The position numbers were made by a program, and so were the translations under genes. The notes beneath the pieces are model-generated. The model was not told the DNA's origin and did no database searches. It saw only the letters and a list, made by a program, of their open reading frames with translations. DNA of 64,000 nucleotides from Lumbricus terrestris (lineage: Eukaryota; Annelida; Clitellata; Crassiclitellata; Lumbricidae), in contig OX457042.1 of NCBI GenBank assembly GCA_949752735.1, positions 60,143,723 to 60,207,722 of the forward strand, read 5' to 3'. Positions 23,769 through 35,425 of this stretch are shown here, in pieces (within the stretch, counting starts at the first letter, position 1; the number at the start of each line of letters is the position of its first letter).

Positions 23769-24917
23769 TTTTGTGTTATTGTGAATTCGCTAGGTTTTCT
23801 GCAATGAATGGTTCACAACTTCACATTGCAAAAGGCACTTTAAAGCTGTAAAAAGTACTCGGATTTTATATAGCGGTCATAATTATGGCCTCGACCATAA
23901 ATGTTGCAATAAATGTTAAAATACGATACGATATTAATTATTATTATTGTCATCATCTTTCCCTTACCATGCGATCATCTGTTATTATTTAGTGAATCCC
24001 CTTGAATTGAAAGGTTACGTCTTTCTGTCCTTCGGCCATTTCTTTAATTTCGTGCTAAACTCCGCCCTCGACAAAAAGAAATGGCGTCTTAAATGCATCG
24101 CTACCTATCGGATCGACATTTTAAATGTTCACAACTCGGGAAGGTGTGAGATATTGGGATCGCGAAACCTTATGCTTTATTCGGGTGGTACGAAGCATGG
24201 TGTAAGAAGGGCCCATGGTACGAAGTAAGCTTATTCATTAAAAATTCGGAAGCAATCGGTCGAGTGGTTCAAAAGATTCTGTGGAACATACATAATAATG
24301 ATTAGTTTGATAGCTACATTTGCTGTGGATCCGCCGGGGTGCAATAATTATGTGTGCTTTCTGATATTCATGACCCATTTCTGCAGTTATGTACATAGCC
24401 TAATATGTAGGCCTACACCAACCTAGGACTATATTATAGTCATATGCAGTTGTGTAGTTTTGCTTTAAAGCCACCATCAGATCAATGGTTGAAGATATGT
24501 GTTGCTTACCTAATTTATCATAATTATATCTTTAAGGCTTTTACAAACTTCAGTTTTTTTATGAAAAAAAGCTTATTATGTTACTGACTTATTAAACTTT
24601 TCGTTCCAGAGGCCATTAAATGTTGTATTCTAACACTATGGCATAAGTTGCAAGTTAAATCACTCGACTTTATCGGAGAGATTGATATAAAAATAATTAT
24701 AAACATAGTTTCCAGTTATGGGAGTGGTCACCCAGTTTATTTGTCAGTGAATTAAAATGTGAATACTATTCAATAAGACTAAATTGTTAAATAGGCCCAT
24801 GTTAATAGGATATGCCGATTAGAGAAAAATGATGTACAGTTACGGTGAACATCAGTACATCCTTGCATTGTTTTAGACAATAATTATGTTAACCACAAAA
24901 AATAACAACAAACAAAA
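23769..24917. other. No gene seen
   Basis: A 93-codon frame at 23947-24228 has no recognisable domain or supporting signals. The remaining sequence is AT-rich with scattered TAGGCCTA. Confidence 0.5.
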
Positions 24918-25047
24918 TCTATATAAATAAAGAGGAAACTGTGTGTGCCTGTTTGACTGGGATGCATTTCCACAGTTTTTCAGCTTTTCACTCCTAGCCT
25001 TCACTACTGTGTTGGTCTCGGCATGGGACACCCCGTGGGAGGTTGGC
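24918..25047 (+). mobile_element. 5' end fragment of the Helitron family (copy C)
   Basis: Begins TCTATATAAATAAAGAGG after a host A and matches copies A and B through 'cagcttttcactcctagccttcactactgtgttggtctcgg' to about 25047, where similarity stops. No 3' hairpin follows. Confidence 0.75.
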
Positions 25048-25059
25048 GAACTGAATGAC

Positions 25060-26890
25060 ACAGTGCAATCACATTACCAGAAGTCAGATGCATCTGATAT
25101 CTTCAATCCAGCAAATAAGATAATTATAGTCACCAACAGATTGTTCTTTCCTTCATGCAGATCGTCCAGTACGCATAGTATTCATGCCATACAGCCAGAG
25201 ATATAAATAGAATCACGTAAAGGTCATTAAGTACTTTGCATACCATCAGTTGATATGTCTGTAAGTTTTCTTCCTTTCCATTCATTGACATTTCCTCTGT
25301 CAACAGCAAGCAGTAGCTGCGATACCTGCAAAATTACTGACTTATTAAACTTTGATTCAACAACGATATTGTTGAATCAAAGAATTATTGAAAGTTTGTT
25401 GAAACAATGGTTTACTTAATAGGAAACAAGCTGACTTTATTACAATGTTATGCTTCAGGCCTCTGTTATGAATTTCTATGACACAAATGTCTACATTGCT
25501 TGGTACTAACAGTCACATTAATTATCATCATTAAGTAGATCTATGCAGTCTACAATGATCAGTTTATTTCTTTGATCTTAATTCTAAAAGATTCCTTGTC
25601 CAAATACTTTAAATGCAGCTATTTGCTTTTTTCTGCATTGTCACGAATGGTGAAAAGTCAGGAGCATTGCGCTATCACTAAATATCAATCGATCAGGCCG
25701 AAATTTTACAATTATTCACTAATAAGGCAGGGTAACAGAGTGAGAGCCTGTATGTGAGTATATTATTTGCAGCTGAAAACATTATATATCAGACGATTTA
25801 TCCATTTTTGATACTTTATTGTGTTGCATGTTCGATATGGCGCATGTTGTCACTGTAGCCTATTAGCCCAATGTTCGTAAAACGAACATTATGCCGTTTT
25901 GCATTTGTTATTTGAGATTTGTCAAAAACCAATATGCATACGTTCAAACATGATTTTTTGGTCCAAAATATCATTACGGTTCATGAAAAAATTTGCCTAA
26001 TAAAGTTTTGGCCCAAAACGGGTTAAATCACAAAGAAACCCTTCTTGATACAATGAAATAGGCATCATTAGCACACAACGGCAAATAATGAACTTCTTGT
26101 ACGCTGATGCTTTTGTGCTAGTGGAAGTTGTAGACTTTAGAGACAACGTTCTCACAGGTTTACGGCGACAATGGAGCTATTGAGATGCATTTAGAATGTC
26201 CTAGTGACCTAGTTTAAAGAAATTTCGAAAGTCTGTACGTCAGAACAGGACTGGTGCGTTGACATCTGATAGGCCTATGTGGCAACATTTTGTTCCACAT
26301 TACGGCGCGAGCCGCACACATGCGATACATGTAGGACCATAGGCCTATTCACTCTAATCGCCCTATCTTTCAAAGCCAAAATGCCTATACTATTAATGTT
26401 GTATTCCGGAAGTAAATGCCATACAAAGAAATGCAGTTAGCTTCATGGCTCCATGGAATAATGCTTCGAAATTTCAGTGAACGCATTTGTATGTCGATGA
26501 AATTCACGAATAGCCCTAATTTAGGTAATGGGATATATATGAGTGCGTCAATCGTTTGCAATTTTGGTCAAAGTCGATTGTTGGTCGAGCCAAGTAGAAT
26601 GTATGATAAGTAGGCCTAAATATATCAATGTGTATAACCATCAACCATGCTGAGCCCTTATACACACCAGGAACTATTACACTATCAATGGAATTTCCAC
26701 AATAGTAACCACCAAGAGCTACTTAACCGTCATCATCGGATTTCCCAAACCTACAAATATCACCTCATTGATTGCAACCACTAACAATGCTCAGCTTAAT
26801 AACCACAAACAACTGCAACTTGAGTGATGCATGGTTGTGATAAACCAGAATGAGTAGCTGTTATGGGTTTTCTAGTGTTCTGTTCTCTAT
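25060..26890. other. No gene seen
   Basis: Contains the local palindrome TTCGTAAAACGAA at 25873 and 'tgattcaacaacgatattgttgaatca' hairpin at about 25351. At 25862-26026 a stretch starting TTAGCCCAA and ending CGGGTTAA could be a decayed TTAA element, but its ends do not match. Confidence 0.5.
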
Positions 26891-26974
26891 TATTATCATT
26901 ATTACTATTATTATTTTTTTTTACCCGAGGTACCTAGGATCCCTCGGGATTTCACAAAATTATGCTTGGAGCTG

Positions 26975-27610
26975 TTATTCAATGTCTAGAAAGTCAGGCC
27001 TCGTCCTTCGCAACATTATTAAAAGTACCACGAAAAGCGATGGCATTGTAGCGCTGAATGCAGATGGAAATGCGCTGGAAGAGAAAAGTCGTTTCTCGCG
27101 GCTCTCCAGAAACGACCGAGAGACGCTGACCAACCTCGCGGATGAAGCAGACCCCGGCAGAGTTGATGGGTCCCAGTGTTTCCAGGGCAATGGGAACAAC
27201 AAGGTGTGATGATGGCAGCCCCGCGAACTTTTCGATCTTACGTACGGCGGCCTGTACAAAAAGTGCACAGTTCTGCAGCAGCTCCCGCCGCATTCGCTGT
27301 GTGAGCGATGTAGGATGCCGCGCAGGTGTGGACCACTGTGGCATCTCAGGCCAGATGTTTGCCTGCTGCCCAGGGGATCAGTGTGGCCCCATCAGGTCTC
27401 TTGCCGTCTATGCAAGACAGACCAGAGGGCTCTTTGGTGCTTGGGACATCGGCTCTCTTAAAGCCCGCCAAACTATATCGTTGATGGCGTGATGACGAAG
27501 GTACCGCCCAAAAGCCAACCTGCATGCGAGGCCGTGTTGACCATCAAGGCCCACCAGAGTACCGCAGCCACATTGGTGTGGGCTGCAGAGACTCAGACAC
27601 AACGTGCTTT
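26975..27610 (-). pseudogene. Fragment of a retroelement C-terminal domain (copy 2)
   Basis: Read on the minus strand: [20 protein letters not shown], then [16 protein letters not shown], then (other frame) [32 protein letters not shown], then VVPIALETLGPINSAGVCFI...FLFQRISICIQRYNAIAFRGT. The order matches the Cys/His module plus RPDG..WDxT module plus ETLG..FLFQR module seen downstream of reverse transcriptase in invertebrate retroelements. RPDG..D resembles a PD-(D/E)XK endonuclease core (inference). At least two frameshifts (about 27230 and 27410) and no reverse transcriptase remain, so it is a 5'-truncated dead copy. Confidence 0.65.
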
Positions 27611-28086
27611 TGTCTTTCCTTCACTCAAAAAGCCTAACCTTGATACTAATTAGCCTGTAGCAAGTGACGAAAACAGACGGTGGCCTAGAAGGGCCAAGTT
27701 GCTACATTGTTTGAAACGATAGATTATAATATAGATTCAATAGAATAAGAATTCCATAGCTTATAATATTTTGCGCCTAATTCGTAATCTATTATTTATT
27801 TTTTAGCCTTTCAGCGCTGTACACACTTGCGTAAGTGCGTACGCCTGCGTTCACCGCTGCGCAAACCTAAGAATATCATCATTACCTCACTGATAATAAC
27901 CACGAATCATGCTCAACCCTAATAACCTCCAACAACTGCCACACCATCATTGGGTTTTCCCCATGGAGACCATAAGCAACTACTATTCGGCCTACCCAAA
28001 GTATCGACATGCTCACATGGCCTTTCAGACCCGCAGGAAAAAGAATAGAATGGGCTTAAACTCGATTTAACCACTCAGAATGATGC
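27611..28086. other. No gene seen
   Basis: 27890-28000 shares 'taaccac.a..catgctcaacccta' phrasing with 26640-26830, which may be a decayed repeat pair. Confidence 0.4.
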
Positions 28087-28405
<319 letters not shown>

Positions 28406-28650
28406 AAAACACATTCCAGTCAATCAGTCTCATATGAATCCGCTAAAATGCTTATGCATTAGGTTAGTGAAATGGATTTCGAAAGTGATATTGGAATTAC
28501 CTTCGAAAATATCTTATCTTGACGTGTAGGCTATAACCATTAACCATGCGAGCACATGCAATCACATTTCCTCGGCTAAATCATTCTGAAACGGAGCTTG
28601 ATCGATAACGGTGGATACAGTCTCACCAGTCAGTTTCGTCAGCTGTATAA

Positions 28651-29157
28651 ATGAGCAGCTTTAAGTCGTCAGCATCGTCTCGAGGAAGCTCACGAACGTC
28701 GTCAGCATCGTCTCGAGGAAGCTCACGAACGTCTAAATGTCATGTTACGCAGGACACGAATGACTCGTCGAACGACTTGATCGGACCTTCTGAGTTGATT
28801 GCCCATCTATTTAAAAGGGTAACCCATGCAGAGATCTGGGAGTGTCCGGTGGAAAGCTTGGGTGCGGTTCTCCAACTAGTCGGCATCGTCCACCAGGGAA
28901 TCATTGTGACGATGGAAGATGGCATGAAGTTCCTCGTTCACAAGCTGCCGAAAGAAGACAAAAGTGAAAGCGAATATGGAATTGGAGAAGCTGTTGTCTC
29001 AAGAGCCGACAACATGGGAAAGCATTGGAGCTTTGTGAATGAAAAAGACGTGAAAAGGGCCAAACTTGGAGAATATATTGAAAAGTGTGGAGACAAGTAT
29101 TACCTTACCACCGACAACTGCCAACACGCTGTCGTCAGAATGTGGTCCTTGCAGTAG
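28651..29157 (+). CDS. LRAT/NlpC-P60-like papain-fold protein (168 aa)
   Basis: A 168-aa product. Residues 7-28 are a perfect tandem of an 11-residue Ser/Arg unit (SSASSRGSSRT twice), from an exact 33-bp duplication near 28668-28733. The folded part starts at residue 45: GPSELI (45-50), WECPVE (63-68), HQGIIVTMEDG (81-91), FLVHKLP (94-100), AVVSRADNMGKHW (114-126), KLGEYIEKC (138-146) and TDNCQHAVVRMWSL (154-167). His81, His97 and Cys157 (NC motif) sit in the order of the LRAT/H-REV107 catalytic residues, so an acyltransferase or thiol hydrolase fold is likely by homology; the substrate is unknown. Single exon as seen, ATG start, AATAAA 53 bp after the stop. Its paralogue is 10.9 kb upstream on the same strand, suggesting an old tandem duplication later filled with repeats. 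Confidence 0.72.
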   Translation: MSSFKSSASSRGSSRTSSASSRGSSRTSKCHVTQDTNDSSNDLIGPSELIAHLFKRVTHAEIWECPVESLGAVLQLVGIVHQGIIVTMEDGMKFLVHKLPKEDKSESEYGIGEAVVSRADNMGKHWSFVNEKDVKRAKLGEYIEKCGDKYYLTTDNCQHAVVRMWSLQ

Positions 29158-29209
29158 GCGAATGAGATCAAGGTCAGCAAACAATCATAATCATTAGGGC
29201 TGTTGTTCG

Positions 29210-29215
29210 AATAAA
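29210..29215 (+). promoter_or_regulatory. Candidate polyadenylation signal AATAAA
   Basis: First AATAAA after the stop codon of the 28651-29157 gene. The surrounding 'tagggctgttgttcg...attaatcg' looks like a decayed hAT terminus, so the signal might come from that element. Confidence 0.4.
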
Positions 29216-29527
29216 AAATTTAATCAAAATGAATCGCACGATTATTGCTTTTAATCGCAATAAACTGCAAATTAATCGCAGCGCATTTCATTCATGTAGG
29301 ATCTATGTTAACCTTACTACTTTTCTAAAGACCCCGAAGCGTAAATAAATAAAATGCATACTTTCAGGCTACTTCCTATTACCAACAATGTCAATAATGT
29401 GCACTATATATTGCCAATTCATATAAGGCAATTCCGCAACAGGCGTTGCAAATCTAGTGTTTTTTTTAATTTATCGTTTGTGTTCCTTGATTGTATTTAG
29501 TGTTTGGCGCTAAGTAAAATTGATGAA

Positions 29528-31274
29528 CAATGCCGGGCAAACTGCCGCATTCAATCACTGTAGCGTTTGCATGGACAAAATTAACCCAGAAGATGACTTT
29601 ACCTGTACTTTATGTGGCACTCCTTGCCATGAAATTGTATCATTAATAATACTATTGATTTAAATGCGGACTCCTGGACGTGCAAAGATTGTATGAAAAA
29701 TTCGCAATCATCCACTGAGGGACTACACCCAACGTCTAACATATTAAATTTTGATAAATTTCCTAAATTTAACATCTTACAAATATCGGATGATGAGGAT
29801 CTTAGCAAACCTTGCTTCAACAATAATGAATTGGATTCCGATTCTAATTACTTTATAGATCTCGTAAGAGAATGCAAGTGTTTGACTCCCACGCAATCTG
29901 CAAATAGATTCCATAATGACACACCATCCTTCACCATAATGCATCTTAACATTAGAAGTATAAACTCCAAATTGAATCAGGCTCAATCATTGTTGCAACA
30001 CTTGCCTGCCTCGATTTTTGCAGTTACTGAGACTGGTTGAATGATACTACGGCAGACACCATTCACATTTCTGGTTACAAATTTGCCTACAGAAATAGAA
30101 AGGTGGGAGGGGGCGGGGGTGTTGGTTTTTTTGTCAGAGAGGGCATTGACTTTAGAGAAATGACCATCCCTGAACAATTTACCACCTTTGAGAGCCTGCT
30201 TATCACTGTCCCCTCTCACAAGGACACGGATATTATAGTAGGAGTCATCTACAAAGCACCTGGCACTAACCTGGATCTTTTCAACACTGAATTTGAATCA
30301 TTAGTAACTGTTGACTCCCTAACACTCAATAAAAGTAGAAAAAGAGGATTTTTATAACTGGAGATTTTAACATTAATTTATTAGCTTCAGATTCTCACAG
30401 TCCTACCACTGATTTCATTGACTGTCTCACTTCTCACCACTTTCTTCCTACAATACTTCAACCTACAAGGACAACAACCACCACAGCCACATTAATTGAC
30501 AATATCTTTACTAATTGCACCACTTCGGTTATTAACTCTGCTATTATAGCATCTGACATCTCGGATCACTTGCCTGTCATAACTTGGGTTGAAAACACCC
30601 TCAAACCCCATAACAAACCCAGTAATTTCCGACTAACAAGAGCTATCAATGACAATACCATTCTTGCATTCAGACAGCTGTTAGAAAGAGTTGCCTGGTC
30701 ACCCATATTATCTCTTTGCAGTAATAGCGAGACTGACTTAGCATACAATTTATTTGTAAACTTAATTAAGCAAATTACGATTTAGCTTTTCCTCTAAGAC
30801 CAAAGTCGACTGCTAAAAGAAAAACTCCTCAAAATCCTTGGATGACTCAAGGACTGTTAAACTTTACTAAAAAAAGAAAAACTTTATGTTAAATTTATAA
30901 AGAATCCCACGCCAGTAAATAAAGCCAAATGTACCACCTATCGCAATAAATACAAAATTGTTCGCACAAAAATGGAAAGAGATTACTATGCCAATGAATT
31001 TGCCAAGTATAATGGCAACATAAAAAACGTGGCATTTAATTAAATCTATTGTTAAGACGGGAAAAATATATATATACAACTAGAGGAACTATTAGTCAAC
31101 GGCCAAACGATTGATGACTCGGCACTCATAGCGCATACATTTAACACTCATTTTGCAAATTTGCCCAAACTTTTAGCACAAACAATACCACCCTCAGCCA
31201 AGCCATACCAAGATTACATGCCAGCTTCTGCACTTAATTCCTTTGCTGTCCTACCGACTTCCATTCAAGACCTA
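29528..31274 (+). pseudogene. Non-LTR retrotransposon (LINE): ORF1-type finger and APE endonuclease, 5' part
   Basis: Begins with a Cys/His finger (HCSVCMDKI...CTLCGTPCH, about 29552-29630), then an apurinic-type endonuclease in pieces: MHLNIRSINSKL (about 29939), ASIFAVTET, then after a stop GYKFAYRNR..GGGGGVGFFV (30064-30133), then GDFNINLL (about 30362), LIDNIFTN and SDISDHLPVITW (about 30550-30590). 30800-31270 reads NPWMTQGLL..., the linker toward reverse transcriptase, in several frames. Stops and frameshifts at about 30040, 30357, 30785 and 30890 make it inactive. It is interrupted at 31275 by a 5.3-kb element and resumes in the same frame at 36547. CR1/L2-like by organisation. Confidence 0.75.
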
Positions 31275-32539
31275 GGGGAGAACGGGGCTGGTTGCAACAT
31301 GTGTTGGTTGCAACACCATCGATATTTCGGCACTACATAATAGCAACTCAAAATTAAGCAAACTATTTTGTAAAGGATACATTTTAGGCCAATGTGTCCT
31401 AATTTCTTAGCAGGCATTTGATAATTACTACCGACAAGCTAAAAACATCATTTTTGGCAATCGAAAGTAAATTTTTCGGTTTTTTGTTTTTTCGTTCTAT
31501 AGCCAAACGTTTGAAGAAATATTTTTCGGTTTAGTTCTATTAGTTGCACAAGTAATTAAGCTTGAAAATGCATTTAGTCATTTTATTTATAATCAGTGCA
31601 GTTCAAATTTTGTTCCATAACACTGTCTAAGCACTGCTTTGGGGTTGGTTGCAACATTTTTTTCGGGGATGGTTGCAACATGTTGCAACCAACACCATAC
31701 ATTTATTTCAATAAGCCGCTTTCATTGCTGGCCTGCCCGTCGCAGTGAGAGCATATTGTATTAAAATATTACAGGCCATATGCATTCTTTAAATTGGTAA
31801 ACTGATTGAATTATGTTAAGCCATGTCACATGCTCTAATCAATTGACCTTTGTTGGCCTATTTTTAGCCTCTAAACTATCCGCGACGATGAGAAATTGTT
31901 AGCGAAAATTGATTGCAGTTCTGCTAGTAAAGAAGCAATACCGTAATGCCGGTGTAGAAAAAGAACTCACTGATAGTGGTGCTAGACTTGGGCTGTTAAA
32001 GTCACAAATTTTATTATTCAACATTGTGGCGATAATTTAATTCAGGAAGTAAATTGGCTTATGGAGAACACCGACTTATCCCGTAGGTAACCAAAATCAT
32101 TTGCTGACTATAATATTGTTGATGGTTGGTGTAATGTATTATGAATTATTGTGCAAGCAAGTGAACATGCTGTATTTACAAAGTGCCACTGAGTTTAACC
32201 CTCATCCTACCAAGTGGGGTCCGTTCGGACCCCAAGCACATAAACTCCTGTGCAACTTTTTTTCAATAAATGATTAGGAGTCGGCATTTTATGAATTTGT
32301 CTATAGGTCTGTCTTACATAATATGCTGTAGCTACTTTTTTGAAAAACATTATTTTGAATTTTTAATATTTTTTTTCTGTTGGGGTCCGAACGGACCCCA
32401 CCGTAAAACAGCTTACGCGTGAGCTTTTTAGCCAATGCAGAGCTGGATTTCTGCAATTCTGCACTACAAGATTTGTGTTCTAGGACTGTTTTTCAAAGGA
32501 CAATTCGTCAAGGTGATGTTATTTATGTACATAACCCAA

Positions 32540-32958
32540 AAAAACATGCATGCATACATACAAACATACACACAAACATACATACAAACATAAAAGCGCA
32601 TATTCATATATCACGAATGTACATGTAAGTACATAAAAGCAAAACTACATGCATGCATGCATGCATGCTGAATACTGACATATATTCAGACACAAATACA
32701 TGCAAATATGCACACACATGCAAGCATACATACAAGCATATATACATACATACATACATACATACATACAAACATTCATGCATACATTCATGCACGAATG
32801 CCTGCATGTTTGACAATTGTTTGCTCATCATGTATGTATGTATATTGATGTATGCATGAATGTATGTATGTTTGTATGTATGTGTGTGTATGTATACATG
32901 TACATGTATGTATGTATGCATGTATGTATGTATGTGCGAACGTGCTTACATACATACG
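32540..32958. repeat. (TACA)n / (TGTA)n microsatellite
   Basis: CATA and CAAACATA units to about 32810, then the complementary TGTATGTA phase at 32830-32940. The strand switch makes the array potentially self-complementary. Confidence 0.95.
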
Positions 32959-32960
32959 TA

Positions 32961-34654
32961 CTAGAGTGGTCCAAAAAGACAAAATGTCGAAAATTAATTT
33001 GGGTCACATGTGTTCTTGTTCCATTCACTTCAGATAGTATTTGAACCAATTTTGCTGTCATTTGAAGAATATCTAGGGGTGACTCAATTTTGAAGGAGAA
33101 TTTTGTTTCTTCGAAAATTTCGTCATAATGTATTATATTGCATTTATGACCCAAAAGTGTTTTGAAACAAGACCAAAAGCAAATAACTATTTAGTGTTAA
33201 CTGTTTAGTAAGTTCCTAGATAACAAGATCGCCATTAAAACAAGTCTTTATTGATATGTTCCTCTAGAGAGACTTTTATGGCTCCGGAATGGCTTGACAA
33301 AGGTATTGTCTTCGATTCTCGACTCTTGTCACAGAAGAGTTGAATATCTGGATGAAAGCAATACCCTTTTCTGCGCTGTGGGCCTAATTTATTACTTTAA
33401 TCTGCCTGGCTTTATCTTTCAATTTGATATAAATTGAATGCAACTGCCAAAGTGTGGTGGCGTCGAGAAGAAAGCCTAAGCCTCATCTGCCAGCCACTTT
33501 CTGGCAATGATCATATGTCGATGAGTCAAGATCTTCAGCTTATCCCAATTTCACATATGATTCCAGTGGATTTCCAAAGTTCAACATTTTGCATTCAATT
33601 CCGTTTGATGCTATATTCTTTTCAGAACATTTGAGCTTCGTAACCAAGGTGGTTTTTGCATTAAATCACATCAACGCGGGTTCAAAGAGACCAGGTGTCT
33701 CTTGAAAGCGGTTGTGGCAGCATTCTGCACAACAACGTTGCAAATGTTAAGTTCTGACTAGTTGAACAGTGTCAAATAATTGTTTGGAGCTCTCTCTTGT
33801 CCAAGCAAGCTTCATGACCATATTCCATAGAAAAGAGAGGCAAAAAGGCTGACATTGGATCTGTTAAAACTTTTTCATCCCAAATGCGGAGAGCCATTTG
33901 ATTTTTGAGGATTTTGCTAGAAGTTGGTGAGCGGTGTTGCATGGTGTACTGACCCAGAAGCTGGAAACGAAATTGCACTTCTCCTCTCAAACACCCATCA
34001 AGAAGGATGACATGCGATAATTGCAGAAGCTCGTCGTAATCTTCCCGTTGGTGTTGGTTTTTCACATAAATCGTTTTAACGAGCCTACATCTGAACCCAT
34101 GGTTGTTCCGAGGGTTGTGGGAGTAAAGATAACCACTGGATTTCATAGATGCGAGGACACAGCAGTGGTTCCTCATTGAGTGTCTGTTAGATAAGTGTAC
34201 AACTGTACATGTGCAAGTCTCTTGAGGCCGTTATATCAAATACAAGCCCATATAATACTCTGCTTCCGATTCCGATCATCCGACACTTGAAGACAGGCAT
34301 TAACTTGCTGTTTTCAATTGTCTAATAAACTTGGAAACTACAAGAAACTTTTCTATCCAGCTCCAGAAAGACATTCAGAATGGTCTGGACAAAGTCTAGT
34401 TAACGTTTGCCATCGCAGTGCAAAAGGAGAGGTACCTCGGCTGAATCGAAATCCTGTTCAGCTGCAGCCTTAGATTGCGTGTGGCAATTCTAATGCCAGA
34501 AAAAAATGTTCAAGTTTGAGTCACCTCTAAATATCATTGAATCCTTCTAATTTTTGGCATGTAAGCTCCCTTGGTGTATAGGAACAAGGACAACTGTGAC
34601 CCAATTTGATATTTTAAATTTCATTTTTTTACATGGTAAGCTGGACCACTCTAA
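32961..34654. mobile_element. TA-flanked DNA element inserted in the microsatellite (innermost level)
   Basis: The ends read CTAGAGTGGTCCA and TTAGAGTGGTCCA (right reverse-complemented) and extend as an imperfect inverted repeat of ~150 bp, sharing AATTTGGGTCACA, TTGTTCC and GGTGACTCAA blocks. TA borders each end; the boundary is ambiguous by 3 bp (GAGTGGTCCA with TA also fits). A minus-strand frame of 134 codons (34176-33772; starts MRNHCCVL, contains REDYDELLQLSHVILLDG) is the only sizeable coding piece. I do not recognise it; it may be part of this element's own protein. Confidence 0.7.
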
Positions 34655-34664
34655 TACGTACGTA

Positions 34665-35425
34665 TATGCAGACATTTGGGTATTCACACATACGTGCATA
34701 CACATATAGACATTCATGCATGCATACTGCTTACATACATGCACACATACATACATATATGCATGCATAAATACATACACACATGCATACATACATACAT
34801 ACAATACATACAATACATACATACATCATCATGCAAACATACATAATGTATGTATGTATGTATGTATGCATGTATGTATGTATGTATGTATGTATGTATG
34901 TATGTATGTATGTATGTATGTATGTATGTATGCATGTATGTATGTATGTATGTATGTATGTATGTATGTATGTATGTATGTATGTATGCATGTATGTACG
35001 TATGTATGTTTGTATGTATATATGCATGTATCATACATGCATACATGCATACATGTATGTATCTATTGTATGTATTGCACATACATACAATACATACATA
35101 CATACAGTGCATACATACAATACATACATGTGCGTGTATGTATGTATGTTTGTATGTGGGCATGTATGTATTTATGATACATATACATGTACATGCATAC
35201 ATACATGCATACATACATTCACAGGCACATACATAATATTACATATACATGCATATTATACATACATACACCACTGCATGCATACATACTTACCTACAAA
35301 CATACATACATACATACATTTATACAGACATGCATACATACATGCATAGGCTACATATATACATACATACATGCAATTATATATGTATGGTTGCGTGTAT
35401 ATATACAAGTATGTATGTATATTAT
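34665..35425. repeat. (CATA)n / (TGTA)n microsatellite
   Basis: CATA phase 34690-34840, pure TGTA phase 34846-35030, then mixed phases to 35425. Continuous with the array at 32540-32958 before the inner element arrived. Confidence 0.95.

Noticed and set aside
25862..26026. Possible decayed TTAA element (TTAGCCCAA...CGGGTTAA)
   Set aside because: The two ends do not form an inverted repeat and one flank is TTAG.
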